Source of the DNA: Lethocerus indicus
Taxonomy: Eukaryota; Arthropoda; Insecta; Hemiptera; Belostomatidae
Direction of reading: 5' to 3'
NCBI GenBank assembly: GCA_019843655.1
Contig: JACDQD010000003.1
Span: 30,492,224 to 30,556,223 of the forward strand
Length of the DNA: 64,000 nt
The stretch's first letter is position 1. Each line of letters starts with the position of its first letter. The notes under the pieces are model-generated. The model saw nothing but the letters and a program-made list of their open reading frames with translations, had not been told where the DNA came from and made no database searches. Both the position numbers and the translations under genes were made by a program. Shown piece by piece: positions 25,740 through 37,470 of this stretch.

Positions 25740-26208
25740 GAAAGCGATACTTAAACCGACATGGACATAGGGTATAGAGCTATGGGGTTCCACCGAGACA
25801 TCCAACATCGCTCGCATCCAGAGATTCCAGTCAAAAGTCCTTCGCACCATCCTTAATGCTCCCCGGTATGTTTCTAACCAGAAAATCCACCATGACCTCA
25901 ACATACCAACAGTCGATGAAGTCGCAAGATCTCGGTTCCTCAAGTTCCACTCCCGCCTTTCTCCTGATCCTAATCCACTCGTTCAGTCCCTTTCCTCTCT
26001 TACCCATCCGTTATCCCCTCCGCGTCGGCTTAAATGCCACTGGCCTAGAGATCTTCTTAGCCCTTAGACCATAATTGTTATTGTGTCAAAAGTGCCATCT
26101 TTGCGGGGGTTCCTTTTATCACGAAATACATGTGAAAAAAAATTACATACAGCATTTGCACTTATAACATTCAATGTTGATTGCAAAATAAAAAAAGGTT
26201 AAAAAAAA
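25740..26208 (+). mobile_element. jockey-type LINE 3' end (5'-truncated), copy J1
   Basis: Contains the C-terminal end of a non-LTR retrotransposon polymerase ORF (25753-26067), then a 3' UTR ending in AATAAAAAAAGGTTAAAAAA. The peptide runs from GIELWGSTETSNIARIQRFQ to the end RRLKCHWPRDLLSP, typical of the jockey clade. An in-frame TAG at 25768-25770 replaces the Tyr of the WTYG motif, so it is inactive. The tail is shared with copies J2 and J3. Confidence 0.85.
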
Positions 26209-26842
26209 TATTTACGTTGAGATTCGGAGATTGGTCCCTCGGCATTGTTACGGGCGTAGAATGTGTCAATTTTTCGTCCGTTTTAGAATACAGAAATTAT
26301 CGATTTCACATTTTTCCACCGGGCCACAATAACAGGGTTGGGGTCGGAAGCGGCGCGCTGCCTCCTAAATATCTCTTCAGAACTCCTCGGCACGAAACCT
26401 TCTCGTTTATTCCATTTCTCAGATTTTGTCGGTCGATTATTTTCTGTCACGGCTTCAATTGCATCGTCACCCGCCCCTTGTTTTCCGTCCCAGTTAACGG
26501 CGCTGAGACAATTCGCAGGAGGGGGTGTTTTTTTTCCACCAACAATCCACCGTCTCCGGACAAGTGGATCAAGGTTTCCACCCCCCTCCCTCACCCCCTG
26601 CGATGTTTCTCGAGATAATACGATTTACACTGTCAAGATAAACCGGAACATTTGACGTTGTGAAAATGTTTAATTAAGGGATCAACTCGCCGAAGGGCGG
26701 TACGGACACAACTTTGGAACGAAGTCCCTTCTCGTTTTTTTTTCTTCTCGTTGCCGCACGATACACAATATTGGAGTTTGGGCTTTAATGTTGGCCACAT
26801 TGCTGCAACTGTTCCCCACGTTGGCGTTTCACTTTTTATGAA

Positions 26843-26846
<4 letters not shown>
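26209..26846. other. no gene recognised
   Basis: Contains a repeat piece (26500-26605) with CCGGACAAGTGGATCAAGG, also seen at 50448-50470. The 145-codon open frame starting within the LINE tail at 26181 looks accidental. Confidence 0.4.

Positions 26847-26890
<44 letters not shown>
26847..26890. repeat. (TA)n microsatellite
   Basis: Alternating TA, about 20 units, followed after 60 bases by a second and longer run. Confidence 0.95.
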
Positions 26891-26893
<3 letters not shown>

Positions 26894-26944
26894 ATATAGC
26901 CGCGATATAATAGCTTTAAAACTCGCTAGTATATACATATTAAC

Positions 26945-26950
<6 letters not shown>

Positions 26951-27011
<61 letters not shown>
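26951..27011. repeat. (TA)n microsatellite
   Basis: About 30 TA units preceded by GTGTA. Confidence 0.95.
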
Positions 27012-27013
<2 letters not shown>

Positions 27014-27319
27014 TAAAATTAAGGGTAATAAAGGTTATATTTGCCCCTCCGGAACGTGACTCTCCCCCTTTCTGAACTATTTAGGTTTAAAGGTGAGACT
27101 GACATTAAAATATTCGACCTGGACTAGTACCACTCTGTCCAGTGTTTTTAATAAATACTTTAACAATATTATATATCACATATATTAGACTACATGGATT
27201 ATATAGATTGATTTATAATGTAGTATTTACTGGTTAGTTTATTTTTACATGTTTTTTAAAATTCGTACTGAGCGTTTATTAAAATGTGGACGTATTGTTA
27301 TCGCAGTTTTCATCCATCT

Positions 27320-27362
27320 ATTGCTAGACTGGTTTCGGCTGCTCTCTCCTCCTTCAGTAGTT
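27320..27362 (-). repeat. family A dispersed repeat, copy A6
   Basis: Minus strand: CTACTGAAGGAGGAGAGAGC, then AGCCGAAACCAGTCTAGCAA. Confidence 0.7.
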
Positions 27363-27764
27363 CCTTTGCTATTAGGCTGGCGGGTGACTCTGGCATATTG
27401 CATACAATGTTTGCACTATCCGGTTTTAATGTTTTCGCCTATTCGAATTTTTTTATCGATATATCATGCTACTTTCCCTTTCGTATGTTTCTTGAACGTT
27501 ATGTACGTTGTGCCGATTGCGTTATGCCTACAGGCGGTCTAAAATCTCTAGTGATGACATACACAGACATCGATAATAGAAAGAGTCTATAGGTTATATT
27601 CTTAGGTTCTATTGTGGTACCCTATAGATCCTGCATGGTACGGGAACAGTGTACCTGTGGTGGGAGCGGGCTCGGTCCCGGTTCTGTGTACACTCGGATG
27701 AAGGGGACTCGACGGCCCTTCTGTTCGCCCTTTTTTGTTCTACTCTTCCCCGCTGCGGGAGTAT

Positions 27765-27845
27765 CGATTATAAAGGGAAGGAAAGAAGGAAGAGGAAGAG
27801 GGAAAGGAAGAGGGAAGAGGAGGAGGAGGAGGAGGAGGTGGAGTA
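27765..27845 (+). repeat. purine-rich GGA/GAA tract
   Basis: An imperfect (GGAAGA)n run changing to (GGA)n. The lysine/arginine/glutamate-rich frames across it are a by-product of this composition. Confidence 0.8.
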
Positions 27846-27849
27846 AAGG

Positions 27850-29530
27850 GCGGTCGCGATGAGAGAATGACTGAATGTAAGGGCCCTGAGTAGGGCACCG
27901 GCGGCTTCCATTGTCTCTATTGTGCCCCTGAAGATAACACTTGACCGGACCACTTGACCAGCCGCCCCACCACCTGAAAATTTATAATAAATAAATGGAA
28001 TTGGTTCTAGGCGCCCTCAAAACTGTGCCTTCCCTCACCCAATACCACCACCACCGAGACTAAAACCTAACCGAAACATATATTCTGTTCTATAACAATT
28101 ATCAGATAAATGCAACAAGGAATGTCCGAAACACCCCACAGTTTATAATAGCAATTTCATGACAATTAATGATAACAATTATAAGATCCAAAGTAAACCT
28201 GAGATTTCGGGATTTAGTTTATCGCGAGTTAGATCTTTTTAATGAAAGAAATTCGCCCATTGATTTACGCAGCTTCGGTTTCGTCATATTTACGTTCAAG
28301 ACTTAGATTCGACTATTCAAACTACCTCCCAATAAAAAGAAGGAACAGCAAAATCTTCGCGCTTGTAAATTTTCACTGTTTTATTATCACAACTGTAAAT
28401 TACAATAGGCGAAGATATTGATGCTCGAGTAGCACTGATAACGAGTAGACAACAATGGAGGAGAAACCAACCGGCTTTCCTCATTTTTTTATAATTTTTC
28501 TATTCTTGCAGATTCAGATCATTCAGGCCACATCCTTTTCAGGCGTCTGTTCGGGACGTTTGGGTCGTCGTAAGACAATAGGGATCAGTGTGAAATATGT
28601 TATATTTTTGGTCTCGGACGAACTAGGTACTTTTGTAGAACTGTGTTTATGGATGAAAATAATAATAAACGTGGGGGTTGAGTTTCCCGCGTGCTCTGTG
28701 TACGAGTTGAAGCCGTGCCTTGGGTGGTGGGGCCCGGACAGTGCGCCGCCGGCCGCCCCACAGTAGACATCGCCCACACCACTCTATACCCTATACATGT
28801 ATATACATACCGCTATCATGTATATACACTAGTCAAGGACCGCCGCCGTCGCCACCGCCGACCCCCTTCGTGCCGGATACATAGACAACAACGAGCTAAC
28901 AACAAACGAATATTTCGGCTTGGAGAGCTCCGGCCGAGGATTAACCCACCCCCGAGGCAAGTAGAGCACGGTAGCACTAGCGCCACTAGCACTAGCACCA
29001 CGCCCAACCACGGTTGTAAATATTGCAAACGGCCTAGGCGTAAAATAGACGCGGCCCGTAATTTCGCCGGCTTTACGAGAGAATAACAAAAGAGAGAGGG
29101 AGAAAAAGAAACGTGCCGAGCAGCTCCCGTAAAACTTTTTTTTTCGGGCCCGCCTTAAACTTCAGTGCAATTTTAAATTTAGTACTGTCGGGGGTTGTTG
29201 AGTTTTGTGGCCGACAATTCCAATTCGCAAACGGAAATAACGTCATTTTTTTCCCCCTTTCTACTCGGGGACGAACGAAAACGTATTCGGTTTTCACACA
29301 CTTCAGAGAGATTGTACAGGTTCAAAATGAAATCCTCCGGCAAAATTGAATGCGCGGGAAACATTAAAATTATAGCACTTTTGATGATTCTTGTGATCTT
29401 ACGGTTATTCAACTTACCACGTTCGAGGGGAAATAAATGACTTTCGGTACGGAGAAAATCGCCAGGCTATATGAGAGCGTAAAACTTTCGCTAATTGCGA
29501 CCAGCAATTAAATAAAACATTAATATAAAA
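27850..29530. other. no gene recognised
   Basis: Mixed sequence with GC-rich patches at about 28720-28760 and 28840-28870, and a short direct repeat CATGTATATACA near 28796 and 28819. Overlapping open frames exist on both strands in 28.45-29.44 kb, but none has splice support or a known motif. Confidence 0.35.
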
Positions 29531-29565
29531 ACTCTGGCTGTTCGCCATCTTTTGTCTTCTGTCAG

Positions 29566-29632
29566 TCTCTGGGCCAGTGGCGTTTAAGCCGCCGAGCGAA
29601 AAGACGGGAATGGAATTTGTAAAAACCGAGAT
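29566..29632 (-). mobile_element. small jockey LINE fragment, copy J4
   Basis: The minus strand matches the polymerase end of copy J1: CGGTTTTTACAAATTCCATT, then CGGCTTAAACGCCACTGG and CCAGAGA, with the middle part deleted. Just beside it, GGCTGTTCGCCATCTT (29537-29552) is a 16-base match to the family A core. Confidence 0.5.
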
Positions 29633-29639
29633 TCTATTT

Positions 29640-31850
29640 GTGTATTGTCAAGTTGTTGGCTGTAGTAAGTTTTGAAGTCCTTTTCAGTAGGGTTCTCAAC
29701 AGCTCAAATTTAAACATACTCTTTTCAGACGGGTATGAGGATTCCGCGCGGAAGCCGTTTGCCTATACAGAGCCAGCTGTTGGGAATTTGTAAGACGATA
29801 AAGAAGAGGCGTCGATTCCGCGAATCTTTAACGTCAGAATTCTGGCCGAAAGCAGGAAAGAAAGAAAGAAAGCGGGGGCGGGAATAAATGAAATGGGGGT
29901 CTGTCTGTTCTTGAGGGCCATTCGGGGTGCTAAAACGGAATTTGTTAGACTAATGGAGTCGGCCGAAGGGGCCGGGGTTGAAAGGGTCGGTAATTGACGA
30001 ACCGAGCCGCCCCTGCCAAATCCGAACAACAGTGAAGGCATTTAATGGCAACAACATTGAGACCAATGCCACGTCAAGTTCGAGGCCGGACACCATTAAC
30101 CAGGAGATGGGCATTATTTTAAATAAGAATTTCGAAACATAGTTTCAAACATTTTCGTAAATCTTCGTATATTTTTCTCGGGCTATGCAAGAAATCGAGA
30201 TAATTTATATTTAAAATTATTGTGAGCGCGTACGAGTCCGCTGTCGGATCGCGTATTTCAGCATGTACGTTATTTAGTAGGCAGTAAATTTCTGGGAGGG
30301 ATATTCGCCCCAGGTCCGAGATTCGCGGATTTCCATTTCCTCGAATGGGAAAATGGGGGCTCCTATAAATAAAAATTTATAGGACCGTTCCGCTACTATC
30401 GGGGAAATATTCTGTATCCGAGCCAGTAATCCATTCCTACTGTATGTTTAAAGAATACTATACGATATAATAGATGAAACTTGATGATCTTCTCACGATG
30501 AAGTACTTTGCTCGGAATCAAAGTGAAAAGTAAAAATGCGTTGTATGAAATGTTATTTCATACAACGTTTGTCAAATATGTTTGAAATACCCTCCTCAGA
30601 AATTTGTTTTTCCGAGGAATCATTGAAATAATTTAGTGAAAAATTATTCAAATATTTATATATTAAAGGAATTAAATATACTAACACACGCTGCCCTTCT
30701 CCCTCGAGATATTATGACTACAGTCTTAATTTCACTGATAATGCAACTGACGCTAGCGAAAATCCGAAATTATAAATTTGACGCCACTTTAACGCAGAAT
30801 ATGAATTTTTGTGTGTTGTTTAGACAGGAATAGAAGAGTGACTGGGCAAAAATTGTAATTTACTTTAAGTTAAATTCCCTTCCAATTCGTTTACGCCGCA
30901 CCATTGCAACTGCCGGGCTATTTTCAGTTTACAGGCACTTTATTTCCTTTAAGTGTACACACCGTTTGCGTTTAAAATATACAATCGGGCGTTAACGCAT
31001 GTATACAGGCCCGCGGGCGTTTCAACAGCCATATGAATAGACGATTGTAACTTTAACCTGGGATATTTACGGAGGCTGTATATTAAAAGTCACGAAGTTT
31101 GTAGTGCACTCGGTTTTATTGCACCGAGCGCGAGACTTAGCTTATTGTCTCGGCTGAGGCGCACGGGAGACAGTGTATATAACGGCTCCTCTAGGACCAT
31201 AACACTGTTTAATGGCCCTCCTAAACTGTCACGTTCGCGGCCCATTCACCCAACTGGGGCTAAGCCCGAGAGGACTAACGACTAATCGGAGTATATAATT
31301 TATTGGGCAGTTACCGGCCTGAACTGCGGTTCGGTTTAATCGGGAGGGCCGATTTAAGAAAAAAAATATATAACTGAAAATATTTTCATCGAACAGATAA
31401 ATTTAATTCACGATCGTAAATTAAAAAGCAGTGTGAAATATAGATAACAAATCGGCATATTTGGGTTCCTTTCTTCAAGATATTTCAAGAAATTAAAAGG
31501 AACAGTTTACAATTTAATATTCCGTTATTCATTGACCTGAACTTGATATTTGAAGGGATATTCATATTGCGGGAGGCGTGTATGTAGCACTAGGTCAATT
31601 ATTTTTGGATAATTACTGCGTCCGGTGTAAATCGCACAGTGCTGTGAGGACTGCAATAAAAAATGTAGGTGAAATGGCCCGTAAAAATTAATCTATTCGT
31701 ATTTATTGATTGACATCTAGCAATCTAATATTAATTTCGATCATGCGTCGGGAAACAAAATCAACGAACCGAAAGGGGACTAAAGAGGGACTATAAACAG
31801 AAAAATACGGGTACAATAAATTACAATATGACCGTTGACACAGAATTGAT
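29640..31850. other. no gene recognised
   Basis: No supported coding or mobile feature. It contains a perfect hairpin at 30539-30567 (12-bp stem CGTTGTATGAAA, 5-base loop). Confidence 0.4.
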
Positions 31851-31854
31851 AAGC

Positions 31855-32126
31855 GATTGAGCGCATCTCGATAATTTTGTTTACAACAGGTCAAAATAAA
31901 GTGTAACAACACTGGAAAAAAATGAAAATTAAACTGTCTGTTGCGCCGTGAATTGTGAACGGCTGCTGATGTTAACCGGCAACACTGAGGTGTATTGCTG
32001 GTGTAGTATACCCGTGTCGCCGTTCTACTCGATTAATAAATTATTTAATTTATTTAAATTATTAAAATAATTTAATAAATTATTAATAAATGAATATCTG
32101 CAGTATCTGTGGGCCGTCTAAGAACT
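31855..32126 (+). repeat. family B dispersed repeat, copy B3
   Basis: The core at 31958-32035 starts AACGGCTGCTGATGTTAACC, then TATTGCTGGTGTAGTATACC and GCCGTTCTACTCGATTAAT. Just downstream is a 60-base A/T palindrome-like filler (32035-32093). The GTATCTGTGGGCCGTCTAAG flank resembles those after copies B6 and B8. Confidence 0.65.
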
Positions 32127-32129
32127 AAA

Positions 32130-33960
32130 GAAAGGCATCTAAAAAATTGATAATACAGTGCGATATTGAGTCCCGATCAAGCGTAGTATCTTCACTGTCA
32201 CTACTTTGCTACTGACACAAATGTATAAATACCTGATTTATTTTTTAACTTATCTGGTGACATTGAAATGTATAAACTGAAATGAAAATTTAACCTAATT
32301 TCGCGCAAAAATAAAGATATAAATATACAAAAGTGTGATTCCGAATGGCGCACTGATAGTAACTGGAGCACTACAAGTTCTGTAAGAATTTTTTTCTTTC
32401 ATTTCATTCCCTCTTCTGCATGTGCCTGGCCAAGTAGGAGGAGTCCGCGTTGTCTACTAAAGAAAAATGAAAATGTCTACTGAGAGCGGTGAAAACCTCG
32501 CGCAGGAGTGGCGTCGTAGTCCGCTCGTCCGTAGGCGAATTGTCTGAGCGTCCAAGGCCGGGATAGTTTTAACAATTCACGCTAATACGGCCCGCGACCG
32601 GTCGATCCCCCCCAACTTGAAGCAGTCCACTTAATACCAAGCATCGCATAAAGTTCTGAGTTCTCCAGTTACCTCCTAAAAGCAGGGTTACACGAGCGGT
32701 AAAATCGTGCAACTCGGCTGTGTTCGGGCTTTTTATTGAGCAATGTAATTATAACCGATACATTTTTTATGGCTATTCTACCTGTAAATGTACTGCCGGA
32801 TTATTAGTTATTAATTCATTAAAAACCAATGTACTTTTTGAGCAAATTCACATTGATTTGGTGGGATGCCTGTGATGAACCTCCTCTCGGTTTGGTCTCT
32901 ATGTCCTCAGTAACTGGCCAGCATAATTCATGCGTATATGTTCCATGTGTTTTTTTTAAACAAGCCGTTAATTTATAAAAATATACCCTATCTTGGTGAC
33001 ATTTGTGAATGTTTTGCTATCATCTTACTTAGACCATACTCGATTATTTTCTGAGCTTTATTTAATTCATTCCAAAATAATAACACTTTCACATCATATG
33101 CGACTAGCGTGATATCACGTGGAACCACATTAGCGAGAATATTAGCCGATTAGCTAAGAGAGAACATTACCCTTATTAGCCGATGAAGAAAAAAGTTTAA
33201 GAATTTCGATTTTCACCATAAAAATAACGCGGGCAGCACAGCTATAGTGTGCCACGGTTCAAATATTACTGTACATAAACACAGAAAGTTGTATGTGTAT
33301 ATTTCAACTGTATATTTGAACAAATATCGCGAATGTAAATTCGTATAAAGGAGGAGGCTTTTATTTGCAGCGGGCTCTCGCAGGAAAACAGTTTCTATAT
33401 TTGGGCCTCGGGACCGGATATTGGTGTAGGCAGCTTGGTCTCCAGCAAGTCGACGGGGCTCGGATAAAAACAGAAAATTCATAAATACCGGTCGACCTGA
33501 AAATATAATGAAAACTCATATACGAAGACGTTATTCGTTAATACGTTAAGACGGTAAATCGCAAGAGATACAGGATGAAGAGAAGGACCGAGTTGCTCGA
33601 GCCCTCGAGGCATGAGCGTGGGACTACGTAGGACGGATAATTGAGGTCATGGCTTCTGTCTGACAAATATAGTGCAATTGGCCGACTTTTCCTACGTGAA
33701 AATTAAAACCCCGCCACCAAAATGGCTTAACGGTGTTCGCAGCATTGATGGGTTGTTCAGTTAAAGTGTTAGTTCGCATATTAGTCTACTACGGTCCTGA
33801 AACTACGGTGAGTCCGTCAAAAAAATTGTACGCAGGTTTTACAACACGTTGAAATTTAGAACGCTTAATTTCAATAGCGCAAACTATAATTCGGAAATCC
33901 CGGTTTATTATACAGTAAGTTATTACTGTATTACTGAATCGGACCGTAAAGTCGAGGTTT
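32130..33960. other. no gene recognised
   Basis: No supported feature. Confidence 0.35.
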
Positions 33961-33972
33961 TAACGTACTCAC

Positions 33973-34089
33973 CTTCTAATTGGCGCCCGTTTGTATAATC
34001 CGGGGGGTGATAACCCTCGGAGCGGACGGATTTAATGGGGTATGACCGTGGATGACCTACATGCAGGGGTGGATGGGGCGGGGGCAGTC
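33973..34089 (-). CDS. candidate internal coding exon (unidentified gene)
   Basis: The minus strand has a strong donor (TTAGAAG before GTGAGTACG) and an acceptor TTATTATTAG. The 117-nt segment between has an open frame rich in Pro, His and Tyr (LPPPHPPLHVGHPRSYPIKS, then VRSEGYHPPDYTNGRQLE). The peptide looks like a cytoplasmic linker more than random translation, but no family is recognised and the acceptor lacks a good pyrimidine tract. It could be chance. Confidence 0.3.
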
Positions 34090-34259
34090 CTAATAATAAA
34101 TGTGGCCCCGGGTCAAGGTTCGCAGAGGTCAACACCGCATCCTCCACCACCACCCCCCGGGCTATATTTAATTCAGGGCCCGGGGGACCATTTACGGGCC
34201 ATCGGTGTCCCTCCCGCGCCGATGGGGCGGGGGTTGTAAAAACGGGATCGAAGCGTGTT

Positions 34260-35740
34260 CATAAATTCCGGGACGAGTTCATCTTCAGCAGACGCCGGCC
34301 TTTTGCCGAGTGCTTTTCCAATATTAGAGCCCAACGCTGTATATTTCTCAGGAACAACGCTTCGGAACAGGGGTGTCACGAAATTTCGCTTTTCCCCGGA
34401 CCACATAGAATGAAAAACAAAAATTTTCTTGTGCCAAAAAACATTTAGTGATAACAAATTACTGAATTCGTGACACGGATAACTTCCGGTGTGTACCCCG
34501 CTATTGTACTGGGCTGGCAACTAAGTCGTTGCGTATTTCACCGATATATTGTGTTATTTCTGTTTCTAAGCGTGTTCGAACCGATAAGGTCTTCCGATAT
34601 GTTATCGCTTGATAGTGATACGATTTGGGACTGTGCTGACGGGATGCTTCACCGGTGCGTTAGCAGATACGTTATCGCCATACCTCGGACCAACGTGTGT
34701 CCAAAAGTACTGCATTCAGAAAATATTTAGAATAGTTCTGTTGTAACTGCTTTACTGCGCTGTCCACTATCCAGTTCTCTGCGGGACGGTCTATGAAGCA
34801 GAACGGTCGGGGGATTTTCTAGACCGGTATTTAATTTTAACTCATTTCAAATGCCCTGCCCACGTGTCAGGCGGACTGAAGCGTGTCCGGGTCACTTTTC
34901 TTCAGTATCCATAGATTGGCAGAACGATTGTCCAACGCCGACCGAGGATTATTGTGTAACCGGTAGCTTGTGGGGTTTCACTGACCGGGCTGTGTACCCA
35001 AACGGGTTTTGTCACATGTTCACATGTTCAATTCTCGGCACTGTTGCCGAGATTATATTAACAAATTATTGTACGCAGAAGGAAAAATTTAACAAGGCGC
35101 CTTTTCTTTATTTTTGGAATACCGTTACCATCAATCACTAGCTCTTTTTATTGGTATGACGGTTGAAAGTCAAACTTCGCCAACCATATTGTCCGCCCCG
35201 GGCACAATTCAAAAACACATATTTAGTAAGCTGTAAAACTAATCCATGCAGGTGGAGATATTGAAGAACACACGACAGAACACAATAAATGAGTAAATAA
35301 GCTCACAAAGGGATTCACCCCCGTTAACACAGCTCATCAAAAGCAGCTTGGTACCTTCAACCACAAAATAATCCGAAAGAGATATAAGCCGCTCAACGAA
35401 ATCCTTACTGATCTAAAAAGAATGACATTCCCGAACGCCACACTAGAAAACAAAGACAGAACCCGACAACCTCTAGAGTAAAAATTAAGTATGAAAGAGC
35501 TAATAGAATCAAAGTGGCATTCCAAAATGGCGATACAGGCTCGCATGTCGACCGAATCGCGGATTGGTATTTTTCCAGTCGTTTTTCCAGCCTCGCTAGT
35601 GGCATTTTCGCATTTTCCAAGTCTATGCGACGCTTTTCCGCACCGCCTTCGATCGGATTTACCCGGCTTTCTGAGCTCGTTCTATCAACTCCCTTGGACG
35701 ACGAGAGCCTGTAAGGTGTTGTGAGATCATAAGACCTTGT
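34260..35740. other. no gene recognised
   Basis: No supported gene. A 96-codon open frame at 34851-35141 has no motif or splice support, and a small hairpin CTCGGCACTGTTGCCGAG lies near 35035. Confidence 0.35.
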
Positions 35741-36400
35741 GATACCTGTTTTACTTAATTTTCAATTTTTTCCAGCGAATAAAGTATAACTAAGTGTTAT
35801 CGGTTTGACATTAGAAGCCGTTTGTAACTCAATACACAACTAGCTTAGTTACAATATTAATTCCGAACAATTGTTGTCTTTAATTACAGCAGCGCTTAAA
35901 CACAGCGATCCCGGACAAGTAGATTAATGTTTTTTTAAGTTTTGATCGGAGATAATTACCGTACTGTATTGTAAATTAATTATTTTCTGATTATGTTTAA
36001 TATTCAAGTAAAACGGCGTGACAGATATACTACACCCGCAATACCTCCCGATGTTACCGGCTTAGCATTAGAAGCCGTTTTTATCTCGATACACAACCAA
36101 CGCAGTTCATTCCAAATCCATGTTAACTTTTTTATTTTTAATGTTCATATTCTTCAAATTTAGTTTCACTTTCTTTTGACTTTTTATGAGGAATATAGCT
36201 GTCGAACTGCGATCAATTATTACTCTCATGTTCAGCGGCGTTTGGACGCACTGATCAATAAACAACTAACTGTGCACTTAGTCAATCAAGTAGAACGGAT
36301 TGGTTTCTTAGAAACCTGAATACACGACCAAAATAGTATTCCAACCTTGAGGTTTTATTTAATTTTCAATTTTTGTCAGTATTATTTTGACCTACTGTAA
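35740..36400 (-). repeat. cluster of family B repeats, copies B4 and B5
   Basis: Minus strand. A full core at 36006-36081 (ACGGCTTCTAATGCTAAGCC, GGTAACATCGG, TATTGCGGGTGTAGTATATC, CGCCGTTTTAC) and a broken core at 35796-35825. The outer parts (near 36195-36300) match, inverted, the sequence beside copy B1, including CGTTCTACTTGATTGAC. TAATTTTCAATTTTT is repeated near 35755 and 36359, suggesting nested or duplicated copies. Confidence 0.6.
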
Positions 36401-36854
36401 GCGAGCCTTACTGCTGTCAATATAACAATGCGGTCTTTCTCTTGAGTAGTTTGGGTACTACGGTTCCGTACAATATTTTGTTGATATCTAGATAATTCGC
36501 TAATAATATTTTTCTGGCCCGGCAATTTCTCAGGGATAATAAAAAATACGATGGTATTGATATAAAGGGAAATTTTGCATATTGGCGGTATGTTACTGAA
36601 TAAAATAAGACCGGATCTTGGTAAGATTGAAGTCGTTCGGCACTGATAGTGCCTATTTTCGAGGCCCGCCAGCACTTTCGGACCATTAATTCGATTTCAG
36701 CGGAGCTAAACTGGGTGGCGACAATACGAAGGGTTGGCGAGCCAAGGCCCTCTTTTATATTTTATTTTATGTGGCCGTCGGGTTGTTAATGGGGATGGGG
36801 GCGGGGCGGGGAAAGTAATTGTGGAAGGGGATGATATAGTGAGCCGAGGCCGGA

Positions 36855-37010
36855 TTTATCCGGGGGGGGGGATTTTCTCCCCTAACGCTCTAGCGGGGAG
36901 AAAAGTGCCTTCCACCCTGCGCTCCATTCATCCGTTAATACTGCAGTATCCAGCCCTGTCCTCCCTCACCCATCCTTAACTCCCTCCGAATCGAACCCCA
37001 CTTATCTTTC
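36855..37010 (+). mobile_element. possible highly diverged jockey fragment
   Basis: CCCTGTCCTCCCTCACCCAT and CTCCCTCCGAATCG align with the SLSSLTHPLSPPRR coding stretch of copy J1 at roughly three quarters identity by eye. Upstream is GGGGATTTTCTCCCC, related to other repeat pieces in the window. Tentative. Confidence 0.3.
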
Positions 37011-37404
37011 CTCGAAATGTACTCAACGGCAAAATAGGATAAATAATTTTTTATTTAGTCGCAAACGCCTGATAATAATAAAACCATTTAAAGGATTATA
37101 CGGTTCCATTTTTTCTAGTTAATTTTTTCGTCTGCTTGGCACCGGTGAATGTTTACGCTCAAAACGGCCACCCCACTAATAGTGAAATAACGCTTTAAAA
37201 TTGAATAAAGATAAAACGAATTCTAACGAGTGTACTGGAATTTAGAGGTTCGTGAACCTCATGATCCCCAACGGGATTCGAACCCCCCAAAAATTTGGCT
37301 TAATATTAGGCGCCCTTAAATAATGAGTGTATGTTCGGAAATCACTACCAAGTGTACTGACTTTAATATCGGTTTCAATCGACATTTGCAGTTCGAATTG
37401 CGCC

Positions 37405-37470
37405 GAAGTTAGGTTAGAGCGGTGGTGCGGCCCGATCCCCGGGTTCGAACACCGGTGGAGGACTGAGACT
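37405..37470 (+). mobile_element. tRNA-derived SINE head fragment
   Basis: GTTAGGTTAGAGCGGTGGTG (A-box type) and CCCCGGGTTCGAACACCGG (B-box type) lie at a shortened tRNA spacing and are followed by an A-rich stretch (GAAAGAAAAAAAGAAAAATG). The degenerate arms argue against a functional tRNA gene. Confidence 0.5.

Noticed and set aside
26181..26618. 145-codon open frame, the longest uninterrupted one
   Set aside because: Starts in the poly-A-like tail of a LINE and runs through repeat pieces; the peptide has no motif and there is an equally long frame on the other strand.
26633..26938. open frame with a long Tyr-Ile run
   Set aside because: Translation of a (TA)n microsatellite.
34851..35141. 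96-codon open frame with ATG
   Set aside because: No recognisable motif, no splice sites and no composition evidence beyond openness.
37262..37300. possible tRNA gene (GGTTCGAATCCCG on minus strand)
   Set aside because: A lone B-box match without acceptor stem, anticodon arm or A box.
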